From Haemonchus contortus (Eukaryota > Nematoda > Chromadorea > Rhabditida > Trichostrongylidae): a stretch of DNA of 64,000 nt. Each line of letters starts with the position of its first letter. Position 1 is the first letter of the stretch. Where the stretch lies: NCBI GenBank assembly GCA_000469685.2, contig LS997562.1:11509514-11573513 (forward strand), written 5' to 3'. A program made the position numbers and the translations under genes. Below, piece after piece: positions 22,943 to 35,483 of this stretch. Under the pieces are notes generated by a model, which saw nothing but the letters and a program-made list of their open reading frames with translations, ran no database searches and had not been told where the DNA came from.

Positions 22943-24768
22943 ACAAGGCGGCTAAGCACGCTATTGCGTGCGCTAGGGGCTCTAACCAAGGAACGGAACC
23001 ACATGAGCTTCTGATTTTCATTACAGAACTTTATCATCCGAGTCTCTTCCCTCACCCCTCTGTAGCGGCCATCGTTTTTTGGGAAGTGAGATGGGCCGTG
23101 TGTGGCCATAAAGAGTACTCCGATGAATACAAATCAAATACCTCTGCAGTCCATGTAGTCGAAGAAATGCTGCGTAGTTTGGGCGGTGTGTGGCCATGGA
23201 CGCTAACTTTAAAAGGAGGGCCCCTTTCGGTAGTTGTAGGGATTTACACGTCTTTACAGGGTATGCGCCTGTGTGGCCGGGGATGTTGTAGAATTTATTT
23301 CATGAGGTCTACAGTTGATGTAGTGTGAGTAGAAGGGACTATTGTGTGTGGAAACATGGATACAAACTTTTAGAAAATTTTTAGCCTAATTTTTGAAAGA
23401 GTTCAGGGGTATCCCCTAGTTGTACACCTATGTGGTCAGGGTTAGTGTGAAGGACGAATGTATAAATTTTTGATCTTAGCTCCGCCCCTCTCTTCACAAA
23501 ATCCACCCACTCCAGTTCGAACCACCTTACTTTTATTACCTCCAGACAACTTTTTCCCTCGTTATAAAACGCATCTGAAGAGACTCAATAATTTTTATGT
23601 AAGCCCACTTTAGTGCCAATCCCGCCCACTTGTGGCATCTGACCACATTTGTCCTTTTACACCTTAATACCTTTTTGCCGCATCCCAGAACGTTTTTGAA
23701 TAGAGTTATAAATTTTTGATCTAAGCTCCGCCCACTTTGGTGCCAACCCCGCCCACTTCTGGGACTTGACCACATTTGTTCTTTTGCACCTTGATACCTT
23801 TTTGCCGCATCCCAGAACGTTTCTGTACAGAGTTATAAATTTTTGTTTTAGCCCCACCCACTTTAGTGTCAACTCCGCCCACTTTAGTGCAAGCCCCGCC
23901 CACTTTTGGGATTTGACCACATTTCTTCTTTGGTACCTTAATACCTTTTTGCCGCATCCCAGAACGTTTCTGAAAAGAGTTATAAATTTTTGATTTAAGC
24001 TCCGCCCACTTTGGTGCCAGTCCCGCCCACTTGTGGCATCTGACCACATTTGTTCTTTTACACCTTAATACCTTTTTGCCGCATCCCAGAACGTTTCTGC
24101 ATAGAGTTATAAATTTTTGATCTAAGCTCCGCCCACTTTGGTGCGAGCCCCGCCCACTTCTGGGATTTGACCACATTTGTTCTTTTACACCTTAATACCT
24201 TTTTGCCGCATCCCAGAACCTTTCCGAACAAAGTTACACTCATTTTTGAGAGGTAGCCTTCACCTTAACGCACGCCCCGCCCACCGTGGGCGGGGCTTCG
24301 CTAAGCTTACGCATGCCCAGCACGCAAAAGACCCTGCTCACTCTTTTTATTTTTTTTTCCTGGCTTCTGCGCCTTAATTGAATCGAGTTATGAACACATC
24401 TAAAAAGTACCGCCCATTTTGAGAAAGCTCCGCCCACAGTGCGTGAGTCTCCACCGTCTGGTTTCTTGACCCAATCCCCACCTTTGAACATTTTTCCCCG
24501 GTGTCTGGACTTTTTCGAAGCAAAAATAAGATGTTTTACTGTTGGCACCGCCCATCCCGGCGCCTGCCCCGCCCCCCGTGGGCGGAGCTCCGCAGAGCTC
24601 GTATGTGCTCTATTAATATTGTCTTGGGCTCCCCCAACCCGAACTTGTCCCGACCTCGAAAGGTGATTTTTCAGGTGAAACCGGATTGTGTGACATACAA
24701 ACAAACATAGATAGATACATACATACATACGTACATACAGACACACCAAACTTGTGGATTATATATAG
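22943..24768. mobile_element. 1.8-kb insertion carrying a minisatellite and GC-rich core
   Basis: Comparison with the paralogous spacers at about 10475 and about 32970 shows an uninterrupted TTTTACG..GTAAGGAAATTATG region there. Here that region is split, with about 1.8 kb between TTTTTTACGA (ending 22942) and GTAAGGATATGGAAATTATG. Inside are a unique-looking 5' part, a tandem array with a unit of about 128 bp, then GC-rich palindromic segments (for example around 24274-24300 and 24570-24600) and a (TACA)n-type tail at 24714-24740. The class is undetermined; a retroposon-like 3' tail is possible. Confidence 0.6.
23560..24235. repeat. Minisatellite, unit about 128 bp, about 5 copies
   Basis: CCGCATCCCAGAACGTTT-like anchors recur at about 23678, 23806, 23951, 24079 and 24207. 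The spacing is 128 bp, with one unit lengthened to about 145 bp by an extra copy of an internal CCGCCCACTTTAGTG block. Every unit contains AGAGTTATAAATTTTTGAT and CCACATTTGTTCTTT. Apparent minus-strand frames across it are repeat artefacts. Confidence 0.85.
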
Positions 24769-25129
24769 TAAGGATATGGAAATTATGCTACTACCTTTGT
24801 TAAACAATGAACCCTTACGAACCATTCACAGCTATTCAACGCGACTTGACCTCTACAAAAAAAGAAGATCGTTCTGAATGGTCTACAACCTTTCAGAGAC
24901 TAGGCTATCAAAGATTGAATCTCCCTAAGATTGAAAGTTTCATCGTTAGGCAACTTGGATACTTTTGAAGGTTACTCTTTCTGCATTACGTGGGTTTCAG
25001 GTTGAGGGCTTCGTAGACGATTAGGAGAACGTCTGCGAGACAGTAAAAAGCATTTATTGCAAAGCTGCAGTAGCCAGGAGCGGCATTCAACTGTACAAAC
25101 ATGCAAGTAACTTGAAATGAAGAAAACAG

Positions 25130-26559
25130 TCAGTGATAATCAGCGTATTTCTTTGATTTTGGGACGAGGAATGGAACTTGGACTTTTTCACAGTCAGTTC
25201 TATTCATGTTACGATCGAGTTTGTACATACGTGGCGTATTATATACGGTAGTAGTTGACGTAGAATTTTCGGACTCTTTGAAGAAGTAGCACACATCCTG
25301 AATCGTGGAAAATCGTATTATGTGATGAAATATGTACTGCTCAATGGAATAGAAAACAAATGGTCTATACGTCATGATTTCGAAGGCTAGATTAGGTACA
25401 GCCACTAGTTGGAGATTAAAACGGATGGGTATGGGTCATGAGGCCCCAACGGTGTCGCGACAACCACGTTTGTCGTTCGAGGCGATGGCGGTAGTGTTCA
25501 GCCCGCACCCAAAGTGTACTATACTGTTGGCAGGAGTCAGAAAGAGTCTATCTTGACGCTGGAGCGGCAACAAGAGAAAGAGAGAAGATGGAATCCTGCG
25601 AGCATCCTCGTATTCTCGCCCAGCTCTAAGTTCTTGTCTCGAGGTTGACCCGCCACCTGCATTTTTCAAGCTTCAAAAGCTCTGGTTTAAGAGAACTTAA
25701 GCTGTTGATTTACAGCGAAACACAAACTGCCACACACTTCGTGCGCGCTCTGTCCGCCACGAGCGAAGTTCTAATCAAGTCCTGTTTGAGTAAAATGATT
25801 CATTCCTCACTAATTTCAACTTTACTGCGTGTTTCCACTCAGGTTACGCTCATTTCACGCATGATCAGCTTCTCCGTGATGATCGCTACATCCCGAGAGC
25901 GAGGTCTACTTCTCTTCTAATTATTTTCCGCTGAAACATGTATTTCGCGCAAACCTCGCATCCTTTGGGATTCTGCCGCCTGTCATAAGTGTTCCCATCT
26001 GGACAGACCCACACATATGCATATAGAAACAGACACACACATATACGCATAGAAACACACTAACAGACACACTTGAAGGGTAATATAAGAGGATATTTGC
26101 CAAAGAAACCCGAAAGGCACAAGAGAAAGTAGTTTCCACAACTCTAACTGCGAAAATATTCTATAGGAAAGTAAAATTAATCAAAAACCCACCGCGTTAT
26201 CGACGATTACCAAGTTACATTTAATTTTCCCAAGGCACTGTCCCAAGCATTCACCGTGAACTGCACGCCAATTATGGGTATGCACCCGCACCCCTCGCAC
26301 ATGCATCTCGTTTTCATTGATATCATAGCGAAAGAATGTATAAGCGATGGAGAAAGAGTACATCTGAAACAGTTGGTATCAGTGGGCACATGCATACGTA
26401 CTTCAGTAACAGTCCTACAACAGCCTTTGAAGATTCTCATCGGTTTAGATTTGGCTTATGTCGTTGTTTTCAAAAAATCGCGTAATTATTGCAAAATTCG
26501 TACATAGAAGGTTGTACCTGAGAAAGAAACAGTACGACGAGCACTGTTATCCAGGACAT
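25130..26559 (-). CDS. Secreted PAN_3-like protein, BC copy 3 (BC3)
   Basis: Minus-strand exons: 26518-26559 (MSWITVLVVLFLSQ), 26193-26363 (57 codons) and 25130-25297 (55 codons plus stop); 126 residues. Exon 2 has FFRYDINENEM and the cluster GECLGQCLGKIKC. Exon 3 starts DVCYFFKESENST and carries YKLDRNMNRTDCEK. Splice sites are canonical (TTTCAG acceptors, GTAC and GTGGG donors). The AATAAA on the minus strand is at 25053-25058, about 75 nt past the stop. It is nearly collinear with BC2 and has no large insertion in its introns, so it is the cleanest reference gene of the array. Confidence 0.72.
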
Positions 26560-26899
26560 TGTGAAGTCGTTGAATTATCTGAATGGAAATTGTAAACTGT
26601 AAATTAAAGCGTGATAAACTTTTTTTTATATCATGACTTTGGAGAGCACTGTAATTGTAAAGAAGTACAGAAGTCGGCTGCTCGCTTATTCCACGGAATC
26701 CTGAAGTGAACGAAGGCTATGAGGCTAACGTGGCACATCAAATCGTTCCTGACAGCTCAACAGTGTTCTTCAACATTTTGTAGTTCGTATTTATGTAACA
26801 ATATGAACTACCGTAATCTTTTTCGATCGTCCTGATGTGCTTCGCCGTCATCTATGTTGCCACTGATAGTTTTGTCTGTATGTATGCATATGTAAGACA

Positions 26900-27430
26900 A
26901 AAGTAGAAGGGGTGTTTGAAGGAGCTACACAATGTGTGTCGTAGCGTACGTGTGGGTCCTGGTGCAAATAGCTGACTACTGTAGGCAAAAATTACCCTCA
27001 AAATTTATTTGTTTATAGTGAAAAGTTAACAAAGCCATTGTTAACAGCGTAACTAATCCACCCTTTTCATCCTATTGAGGCAGAAAACACGACAAAGGAC
27101 CGCAGCAGCAGAAAGAATAACAGAGAATAATATTATAGAATAGGAATACAACATCGCCTCACCAGTCGGCGATTAGCTGATTGTGTGCTAAGCGTTTGGG
27201 TCTGGTTCGTATATTGCGATCTGAACCGATCCGGTAATGGAGCTCCTGTTGGGTCCTAGCTCTTGAGTTTTTGGACCCGAAAGCGTCATTTCTGTTACCC
27301 TTGGGAGTCACTGGGTAATCCTAAGGGGAAATCTGGGAAACCTTTTTATCGTAAACTACGCCCTTAGAAAGGGTAGCTGAAAGTTATCGTGAACTACGCC
27401 TCTAACTCGAATGTTTTGCTGTCCACGTGG
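26900..27430. repeat. TTAA-MITE-family remnant
   Basis: CTCACCAGTCGGCGATTAGC (about 27157) is the complement of an interior segment of the 14.3-kb MITE. Two successive right-terminus-like motifs, TCGTAAACTACGCCCTTAG (27350) and TCGTGAACTACGCCTCTAAC (27398), suggest a nested or tandem terminus. The left end was not identified. Confidence 0.4.
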
Positions 27431-29914
27431 TACACCATGATACCCTTTTTGCCATAGTCGGACTGAATCTTTCTTCCGCGAAGTCCCCTCCATGTAAGAG
27501 GGATACATTTACGGTGTGGTCGTATGATCTTCATTCACAGCTAGCATTGTATTGAGGTTTGAAAGTTATAAATTTCTTCACCCTGTTCGACTTTTGATCG
27601 ATGATCCATGTTGTGGATTCACAACCATATCTATGTTTATAATTGGACTAGCCTTTACAAGAATGAGTGGCAACATGCTGGTTCAACATATAATATTAAG
27701 CTCAGGCATAACTTGTTACGAGTGTCTTTTGAGATAAGACCGCAGGCATGACCTGGCGCTATCATAAGTGTGCAAACAAGTAGGTAACTTGAGTTCTGCC
27801 GTTATCGCGGTCCGCTCTTTCATCCCTCGAGCTTGAGTACTGCTACGAGTCCCCTAAGGTCCAGTGGCGATACGGTATCTGAGGACCGCCCTTATATTGT
27901 GTATATAAACCCCGTGAATGTATCATTATGGTCGATCTTTGTACTAAACGTCGTAATAAACCTTTGTTGCAACTCCCTAGTACAATCTTTTTTTGGTAAT
28001 CCACCAAAATCCATTAAAAAAGTACATATGCAAACATCATAGTCCTCTTTACGGTACACGAAGTAGCGGACCTTGCGACGGCGACGACTCTGCGACGATT
28101 ACCACTAGGAATTAACGCTAAAGGGGAGGAAAAAAGTTACGATATACAGAATAGTGCCTGGAAATTTATAAAAAAGAACTGCGAGGGAAAATTTTTGGGA
28201 AATGAATAAGAACATGGCAAATAAAACTAGAACTCAGAGGGTACGTGCCCCGGCAACTTTTAGCTCTAGATTGCTTCATGGAGGGTTGGTTCCCAGCTTT
28301 TTTATCACTCCTCTGCGATTTAGAAACAAGATCGAAGAGATGAGATACTCTCCATCCCTCCGAAACTGATTTCTCTTGCTATAGGCTAGTGCAAGATCAT
28401 GTTTTGCGTACATGTACGGCCATTAAACTCCCTTACCAAACCTTATCATTACCAGGCTGCAATGCATATTGTTTTAGCCCCACCTCTCCCCCGTCCCATC
28501 AAGGCAGTAATATGGGTGTGGTGCGATTCACGCGTCAGTATAATGAGGTCATCGGACAAAATGCGCTAAAACACCATTCCTACCATCATAATGGATGAAA
28601 TAAGAACTTATAAATAGAATAAGTAAAGAAATGACTAACTATGCACGTTTACAGAAGGATTGCGTTTACTAAGATCAAAAAATTTGAAGTTATTCTTATT
28701 TTGAACGTTTGACAAGTAAATTGTTGAGCTATGAGGTGAATTTTCAATCTCAAAGGGGCTTTTTTGCCATAGTTAAGAGATTTGCTCTATTCATGGTGAA
28801 GCCGTGGACTACTACTAATTTATTTGGTACATCTCAACAGAAAAAGTACTGAAACAATGCTGCGTGCGCGAATAGCTCTAATGGGGTCACGCGTGAATCG
28901 CCCCCCCCCCCAGTAATATTGAGCTACACATAGCTCTACGGGTGAATCCCTTTTGGCTTTTTGAACATTTCCTAACAGGCGTCGTAAAGTCCCAAACTTA
29001 GCTCGCTCATCCGAAAACTGACCTTTCACTGATATACTGAATAGAATGCGTTTTAAAGGGCGAACAATGCGGTGGAAATATTAAAGACTTCGGGAAACTA
29101 GATTAGTTAAAAGTGAATTTCGTGTTGCTATGCAAGTAAATCTCGAGCTATGTCGTGGCAGTTTCGTCAAAAAAAACTGGTCTCGTAGCCTGAGCGCATT
29201 ATTCCTCTAGCTATTTCGTCAACGTTGATGAAGTACATAACTCCACTCTATTTCTTTTGGCATCTTTTCTTGTTTTATTATGCCAACTGTTGGAAGACCA
29301 AAAAGGCTACCGTCATATTGTCAGCTTTCCTAGGGATTGCGACCGAATCAGAGCTTGAGCATGAGCATGTGCATGATTTGGTGTAACGTCCTATGTCTCA
29401 CCACTGTTCACTCCATCGGAAGGGTCAATGATGCCCTTGTAGTCTAACATTCTCCCACCTTCGTATCACATCATACTAGTCAAAAGGGTCAGAATCTCTC
29501 TTGCTGGAGTCTCCTCCACCAAAGAGGAATCGAGGTCTCAACTCGAGGTATGACCTTCATTGCTAGCTAGCGTACAATAGAGATCTTAGAAGTGGAACTT
29601 TCCACTTTCTTTCGGCAGTATGATACAGATGTGCTGGACCACTACGAGCGATATGGAGGCTCCCCTCCATTAGGAGCGCCACATCCGTCTTCCACAGGCT
29701 CCTTCTGTGGCGTGATGTTGATCCTCTCAAAAATCTAGAAATTTTCTCACACATAAAGAGCCGATCCTGCCGTTGGTGGAATGGTCAGGTGTAGCAGCGG
29801 GGCAGTGCAAGAAAATTAGTTTTTCCATTCAGACCCTTATAGTGTCAGTGTGCGTTCGTAGTATTTCAGGGTTTGCCCGAATTCATCTGGTAATGAATGT
29901 GAAAGCTTTGGGGT

Positions 29915-30178
29915 GTTTGACAATCCCGTCTGGAAATGTTTCCCAGAACTCGTATTCCATCCAGGATCGTAGTAGCGTATTGAATGCGTATGGGCTTATA
30001 CTATGACTTGAGGTTCCAGCCGTATGCAATTCAATGATCTTGTCGTCTCGCATTAGCCTGATGCCATTCAATCAGTCCTGAAGGGGTGGAAGGCTCGGTA
30101 GGACGGGCAAGTACAGTTCCGGAATTTGAACTTTTCCCTCTGTCTGTAATTGTGCGCTAACTGTCACGACGCCATGAT
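29915..30178 (-). mobile_element. tRNA-derived SINE copy, degenerate head
   Basis: The body closely matches the 20.0-kb copy (GGATCGTAGTAGCGTATTGA and GACTTGAGGTTCCAGCCGTA). The head at 30120-30178 has lost recognisable A and B boxes. Confidence 0.5.
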
Positions 30179-30666
30179 GTTCTGTCGTAATACTACTCAC
30201 GAAATAATATAGGAATAATACAATGAGTCTAGGGACGATCACACTTATACTCGGAGCCTGCAAGCATGAGAGCTTTTTTGGCGGAGTGTGGCACTGACGT
30301 GAGTTCAATAGACAACACAATTACATATTATAGTTGTCGATCACATGCATTTACATCTGCACATACCTATTTGACGAGCAATCGGAACATGCCGACGATT
30401 TGGTGAGGATAGCGAGTCGAAAGGGTGTCGCAGTTTATCATTCGTCCGCTTGTTCCCTCCTATGTTCTCTGGGATACTGTGATGGGCGACATTTCCGACA
30501 TCACTCGGTTTTCGAAGTGATAACAATGACAACTCGCAAAAACTCTGTGAAACAGAAATAAGCATTTATCGCAAAGCTATATTATTTGCATTTGCTAGTT
30601 TGTTAGGAACTGCAAACAGCTTGGTTTGAGTGGAATGAATAGAACAGTTAGTCAGACAGCCTAATT

Positions 30667-32270
30667 TTAAAATGAGATATACTGAAGCTTGACCGGTCCA
30701 CACTCAGTCTTTTCCTTGATGAATTTGATTCGGTATACATTGTCCACGCCAACTATAATACTCGTCCCATTGTTTGAGGCTTTGTACATGATGCATGAAT
30801 AATCCTAAAGTTGTGAAAAATCAACGAATGGAGCAGATCCATCACGATTCAACATCACAACAACACATTCATGTAGCCACAAGAAGTAGATCAATACAGT
30901 ATAGGTGAATTTCCATCAGTTCCCCCCCCCCCCCCCCTCCCCAGTCGCAGGGCGGCACGCGGCAGTGGTTCTGTGACGTTTACAGCTGAACCGCTGGGGG
31001 TTACAAACCTTACGCTGACACAGGGCTGTTGTCACAACAAGCAGTTCGGGTAGAAGATTCCGGTCAACCTAAGAACGTTTCACGTCGCTGGCATAGAAGG
31101 CTCTTAGCTGGAGGGTCAATAACACACACGAGGAAGACGGAACCTTCTGAACATTGCTCATACGAATTAGCATTTGGAGAATTAAGCAAAAGGCTCAGAA
31201 TAAGGCTTACTGGCAAATTCACCCTAGCTTTACAGCCTAAGAAGAAGCCAGTGCACACTACTATCAGGAAAAGTTCACTGAAATGAAAGAAACTTCACCT
31301 CGGAAAAGGTTGCGATGACACATTCACTCTTCCAAAAACATGACATGAAACACATGAATGAACTGTCATCAGCTATTTTGCTGTGTTCCATCTGTTCTAC
31401 CCCACTTATATGTACTAGTCCACCATGGAAATTGGTGTCGGGCAAAAAGTCACCAGGAGTGAGAGAGGAGAAGCATGGCTGAAACAGAAGACATAGAAAA
31501 GTATTTCCTCATCCAATTGGGAACTATTCAACGGTAGCAGCTTGATTGATGCTCCATCCGCAAGACTCTTGTACAAAACCATTAATACTCAGGTAAGATA
31601 TGTAGACGTGATGCTTACCAGACGTGTAGTGAGCGTGACTTTACTTCTGGATGGGTTCACTACTTCTGTATGATCTCATTTTTTTTATTGCGAAAAATTC
31701 CAAACAAAAGAGTAGGACGTACCATACAGGCTTGTACAATTATACATTGTATTGTACATGTAGATTCCGGATTTTTTGCAGCAAAAGTTTCTAAACATAA
31801 CAGTGAAGCATACCTTGGGTAAAGTCATTTGTGCTGACAAATATAAACAGCTACTACTCAAATGTCCTCCATCTCTCGGAAAGCCTTTCAAAAGTCTTAC
31901 TTTTCAGGAATACCACTTGAAATGGGACCCAACCCGGAGTTAAGACTCCAACCAAACTATGCAGGAAAGCGTTTCTTCCAGACCCACTGGAATAGGCAGA
32001 GAACCCTGGAGCTGAGCTTCCATACGTGCTAAGCGCTTAGCAGTTCCGTAACCGTAGCGTGTGTGTTATAGTCAAGTTCCACCAGTTACGAGTTCTGGAG
32101 CTCGTCAACTTTGGCATTTTCCTTCTTCCTTCTCCTCCAAGCATTTCTGCTCAACTGTACAAACTTGGTTCCTGTCATAAATTACACGAAATCACTAAGT
32201 TATTTTAAAAGGCTAGAGAAATTCGTACCTGAGAGAATAATAGCACGACGAACACTGTTGTCAAGAACAT
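30667..32270 (-). CDS. Secreted PAN_3-like protein, AD copy 4 (AD4)
   Basis: Minus-strand exons: 32229-32270 (MFLTTVFVVLLFSQ), 31299-31478 (60 codons) and 30667-30804 (45 codons plus TAA); 119 residues, both introns phase 0. Exon 2 has GGLVHISGVEQMEHS and the cluster MCFMSCFWKSEC (C-x3-C-x5-C). Exon 3 follows a CTTTAG acceptor and has SCIMYKASNNGTS, NVYRIKF and a last cysteine in KTECGP. This is the only complete intact AD gene in the window and defines the AD exon plan. On the minus strand GATAAA (30565-30570), not AATAAA, is the poly(A)-like signal, and the same is true at AD2 and AD3. Secretion and an apple-like fold are inferred. Confidence 0.62.
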
Positions 32271-32512
32271 GGCGAAGTATACTAGGTCTAAATTACACAA
32301 GTAAACACTTTAGCATGCCTGCGACAAAAGGATTTTGGAAAATTATAACTTTCGAGGAACCCTGTCGTTACATAATGAAGAAGCACTGTAGACGGCGGCT
32401 TGCTCATTCTGTAGAATTCTGGACTCGAACGAAGATGGTGAGATCACATCACATAACGTCAAACTATTTCTACCATATCACCTCAGCGAAGATAGGATTT
32501 GAAAGACCGCCC

Positions 32513-32840
32513 GTGCCTTGCGAGGTTGTTAGGTGAAACAGTTTATTAAGCCAACGGCTTAGCGTTTCAACGTTGTCGTCTTCTTCAGAGGCTAAAGTTC
32601 CATCGCTCAAGCGGAGATACATAGAATCCGCTGTCGCCACAAGCGAACTATGTACTACATATTACCGTACTAGTAGTTAGTATACTGTTTCGCTACTGAC
32701 AATCGCTTGTGGCGACATGGCGGATTTTATGTATATCCGCTTGAGCGGTGAAACTTGGCCTCTGAAGAAGACCACTATGTACGTCGAAACGCTAGGCCGT
32801 TGGCTCAATAAAATGTTCCACCTAACGACCTCGCACGGCA
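32513..32840. mobile_element. Foldback element, about 328 bp
   Basis: Arms of about 130 bp are inverted and imperfect. The left arm contains GCCAACGGCTTAGCGTTTC and TCTTCTTCAGAGGC, then GCTCAAGCGGA and GTCGCCACAAGCGA. The right arm holds their complements in reverse order (TCGCTTGTGGCGAC, TCCGCTTGAGC, GCCTCTGAAGAAGA, GAAACGCTAGGCCGTTGGC). The outer ends are TGCGAGGTTGTTAGGTG and CACCTAACGACCTCGCA. No coding capacity. It lies just 5' of AD4. Confidence 0.8.
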
Positions 32841-34002
32841 AAAGATTATTCCAATCATAAGCAATTATGAATGGAACTCTCCAGTAAATATGTAGTAAAG
32901 GAACTAAAGGAACTGAAATGCACAGCCAAATCTGTCCTGTGACCCAAAAATGGCGTGTTCTGTCATTTTTACGGTAAGGAAATTATGATACCACCCTTGC
33001 TGAACATCGTACCCTATTCAAAAACTGACAGTTCACTAGTGTACGGCGCATAACTGTCTTTGAAAGAGAAAAAAGGTTGCTATAAAGAATTCACAACCTT
33101 CCAGAGGCTAGGCCACCTTAGAATGGATCTCTCGTTGCTAGGCAAGTAAACCTTAAATAGCCTTAAGTACTATGTCGTAGCAGATTCTCAGAAAAAGTGG
33201 TCCGGTGATTCTGAGGGCATTACTCCCGATCTTTTCAAACCTTTTATATGAACGACATAGTTGAATAGACACTACGCCTTTCTCCGGATTTTATTATGCC
33301 AACCAGCTAAGGGTTTGACTACCATATAGCCCCACGTATCGAAGCAAAAAGTGGAGAACGGCTCCATTTGCATCCTGACTAGGCTGAAAATGCGAACCGA
33401 GTCTTAAGCATATCCCACAGTACGCAGGGCTCCGTGGGGAGGGTTGCCGAGCCCTTAATAACAAATTCAAAATTCAGTGCTTTGATCCTCTTTCATAGGA
33501 AGGATACTTGGTCGCATTGGCCATGCGGGGTAAGGTGTTGATGTAAGATGTATGAGCACCATGGGTGATTGTTTAGCGCTGATCTCAAATTCGCCTTCAG
33601 AATCCGCTAAACGATTCTGAGAACAAAGTGACGAAACCGATTCTCCTTGTGTTATGTTACTGTATCGAACCAATAACCAAAGCGACTAGTATTGTAGCTG
33701 CTCAAAGGTGGCGCAGCTGTACCTGCCGGTATGCCATAGAGTTTCGAATCTTTGATGCATGCGCTCGTTTCGTTTTTCAGTGAAATGCGTCCTGAACGCT
33801 TACAATAGTTTTCACGACTAATACTTACTGCCTACTTACTGCCCTCCCAATCAGGATTTAGAGGAATGGTAATCCAAAAACTGGTAAATATGCCCTCCTC
33901 TCCCGAACTCTAGAGAAAGCGCTTCAACATTTCACGGCAGAAGGTGACTGTATGATTCCTCTGACCAGAACTCTCCTCGAAGGTAACACTGCCCTCATAT
34001 TT

Positions 34003-34198
34003 TGACTTGATGTTTTGTTAACTGCTGTTTGCCGCAGTACGCGATGCGAAAGTCTCACAAGGTTGGCGATTTGTGGACAAAACTTCAGCCTCGGACGGGA
34101 CTTGTAAGGGATAAGAGCACGGTCCCCGGAAAGGACAAGTACGGGTTCAAGTCCCGTCCGAGGCTGAAGTTTTGTCCACAAATCGCCAACCTTGTGAG
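34003..34198. mobile_element. 196-bp insert with a perfect 54-bp inverted repeat and 15-bp target duplication
   Basis: The flanking 15-mers ACTGCCCTCATATTT at 33988-34002 and 34199-34213 are identical. The paralogous site at about 11375-11410 lacks the insert. The arms 34051-34104 and 34148-34201 are perfectly complementary over 54 bp; the last three bases of the right arm overlap the duplication. The loop is 43 nt. GGTTCAAGTCC at 34144-34154 matches a tRNA T-arm/B-box consensus, so the apex may derive from a tRNA or SINE head. The duplication length points to LINE-style target-primed insertion. Confidence 0.75.
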
Positions 34199-34592
34199 AC
34201 TGCCCTCATATTTGAGGAATACTTCCCCTACTTCCAAAGCGCTATACGAGTTAACCGACGTTTTCGAAATAATACTGTGGAACAATAGCTGTTCATGTAC
34301 ACATGTAATCGCTAATCATCAGACTTTCCAAAGGTGAGCGTAGTGATACGGCGGAATACGATACCACGGCTAGATTCAAAATCTTGAATCCATCTAAGAT
34401 TGGCTCCGAAGTTGTCCTCAATGAGACTCTCAATATTGAATTTCAGCTTCGATGGGTTCGCCAGGGTTAGGAGAGGAGTAGAAGAAGCAGATTATTTTCC
34501 CCAAGGGGTTTCAAAGAGGATTCTACTAGAGGATGTGGCCGCAGTACTTCATATTCTGCTCGAATTTTTACCAACATAATTAAGGAAGTTTT

Positions 34593-34858
34593 CTGGCGTT
34601 GATCAATCTCGTCTGAGAGATCATCTCCCTCACTCGTTTCTAGTAATTCAGCGACGCATTTAATGTGTATTTAATCTAAAAATGACTTAAGGTGGCCAGC
34701 CGATGTACAATTAAGTGCTCTCAGATCAGTCTAATACCATTTGACCGATTATGGATCAATGGGAAGCTCGGTTGTGTTGGGCTATTATGGATCCGAAATT
34801 CGAACCTCTGACTTTGCGTGTTGATAGGTGCACCACTTTCCATTACCTCAGTCTGCCC
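34593..34858 (-). mobile_element. tRNA-derived SINE copy
   Basis: The tail side GGCGTTGATCAATCTCGTCTG matches the 4.1-kb copy. The body has GTGGCCAGCCGATGTACAA. The head near 34820-34858 is degenerate (B-box region ATTCGAACCTCTGAC is recognisable). Confidence 0.58.
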
Positions 34859-35483
34859 GCTAATACTACTCATAAATAATGCACAATAGTGACGAGACAC
34901 TTGCTGTAGCACTCGAATTCTACAACTCAATATAGAACTGAAGACAGTGAATTAAAATGGACACGCACAATTGTTCAGCAGTTGTTCGATCACACCATTT
35001 ATATCTGCGTGTTCCTTATTTGGCCTACAATCGCACCATTCCGAGGAAGAGTGTAGGGCTCTGAGTATCTGGGCAGCATGAGCCTCGTGACCATTTGATG
35101 TTCCATGCAATGTTTGGTTCGGGGCTTCATGCTGTTTATGGTATTTGGATCTCAGCGCATCTAGATTCTAGAGTTCCCCAGTTTACCCTTGCTAAGCAGT
35201 TGAAAGCCCATTGATCATGACCCCTTTTTTGTGCTCTGAGATATTGTCAGAGGTAATCCTTCTCGTATTGAGCGATTTTTGATTGAGAGCTTCGTAGTAG
35301 GTTTGGAGAACGTCTGTGGACCAGGGATAAGCATTTATTGCAAAGCGACAGTTTTCAAAATTGTCATTCTACGATACAAGCATACAAAAATCACTTCGAA
35401 TGAAATGAATAAGACAACTAGAGAAAATCAGTGTATTTTTTTGATGACCACACTTTACGAATGGAACCTGAACTTTTGCACAG

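Larger units (their letters stand above)
26560..30666. other. Spacer between BC3 and AD4
   Basis: No host exon is supported. It contains MITE-related sequence (about 26900-27430), a stretch paralogous to 7.5-8.0 kb (about 27.4-28.4 kb), the diverged conserved spacer block near 29100-29160, a SINE (29915-30178) and the 3' flank of AD4. A poly-C run lies at about 28904-28914. Confidence 0.5.
32271..35483. other. Spacer between AD4 and BC4
   Basis: No host exon is supported. Order: foldback element, conserved spacer block (33105-33190), a region paralogous to 10.7-11.7 kb, the palindromic insert (34003-34198), a SINE (34593-34858) and the BC4 3' flank with AATAAA on the minus strand at 35334-35339. 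Confidence 0.5.

Noticed and set aside
23536..24243. Several minus-strand frames with repeated KKVLRCKRTNVV / GCGKKV units
   Set aside because: They arise from translating the 128-bp minisatellite; repeat units in different frames give similar peptides and there is no start context or domain.
30921..30940. Poly-C/poly-G runs here and at about 3998, 28904, 48711 and 53487
   Set aside because: They may be biological, but their lengths are unreliable in assemblies and they show no pattern relative to genes.
34088..34164. A 77-nt tRNA-like fold with a 7-bp acceptor and a canonical T-arm
   Set aside because: The acceptor pairing comes from the palindrome itself, the D-arm is not recognisable and the spacing is wrong, so I do not call a tRNA gene.
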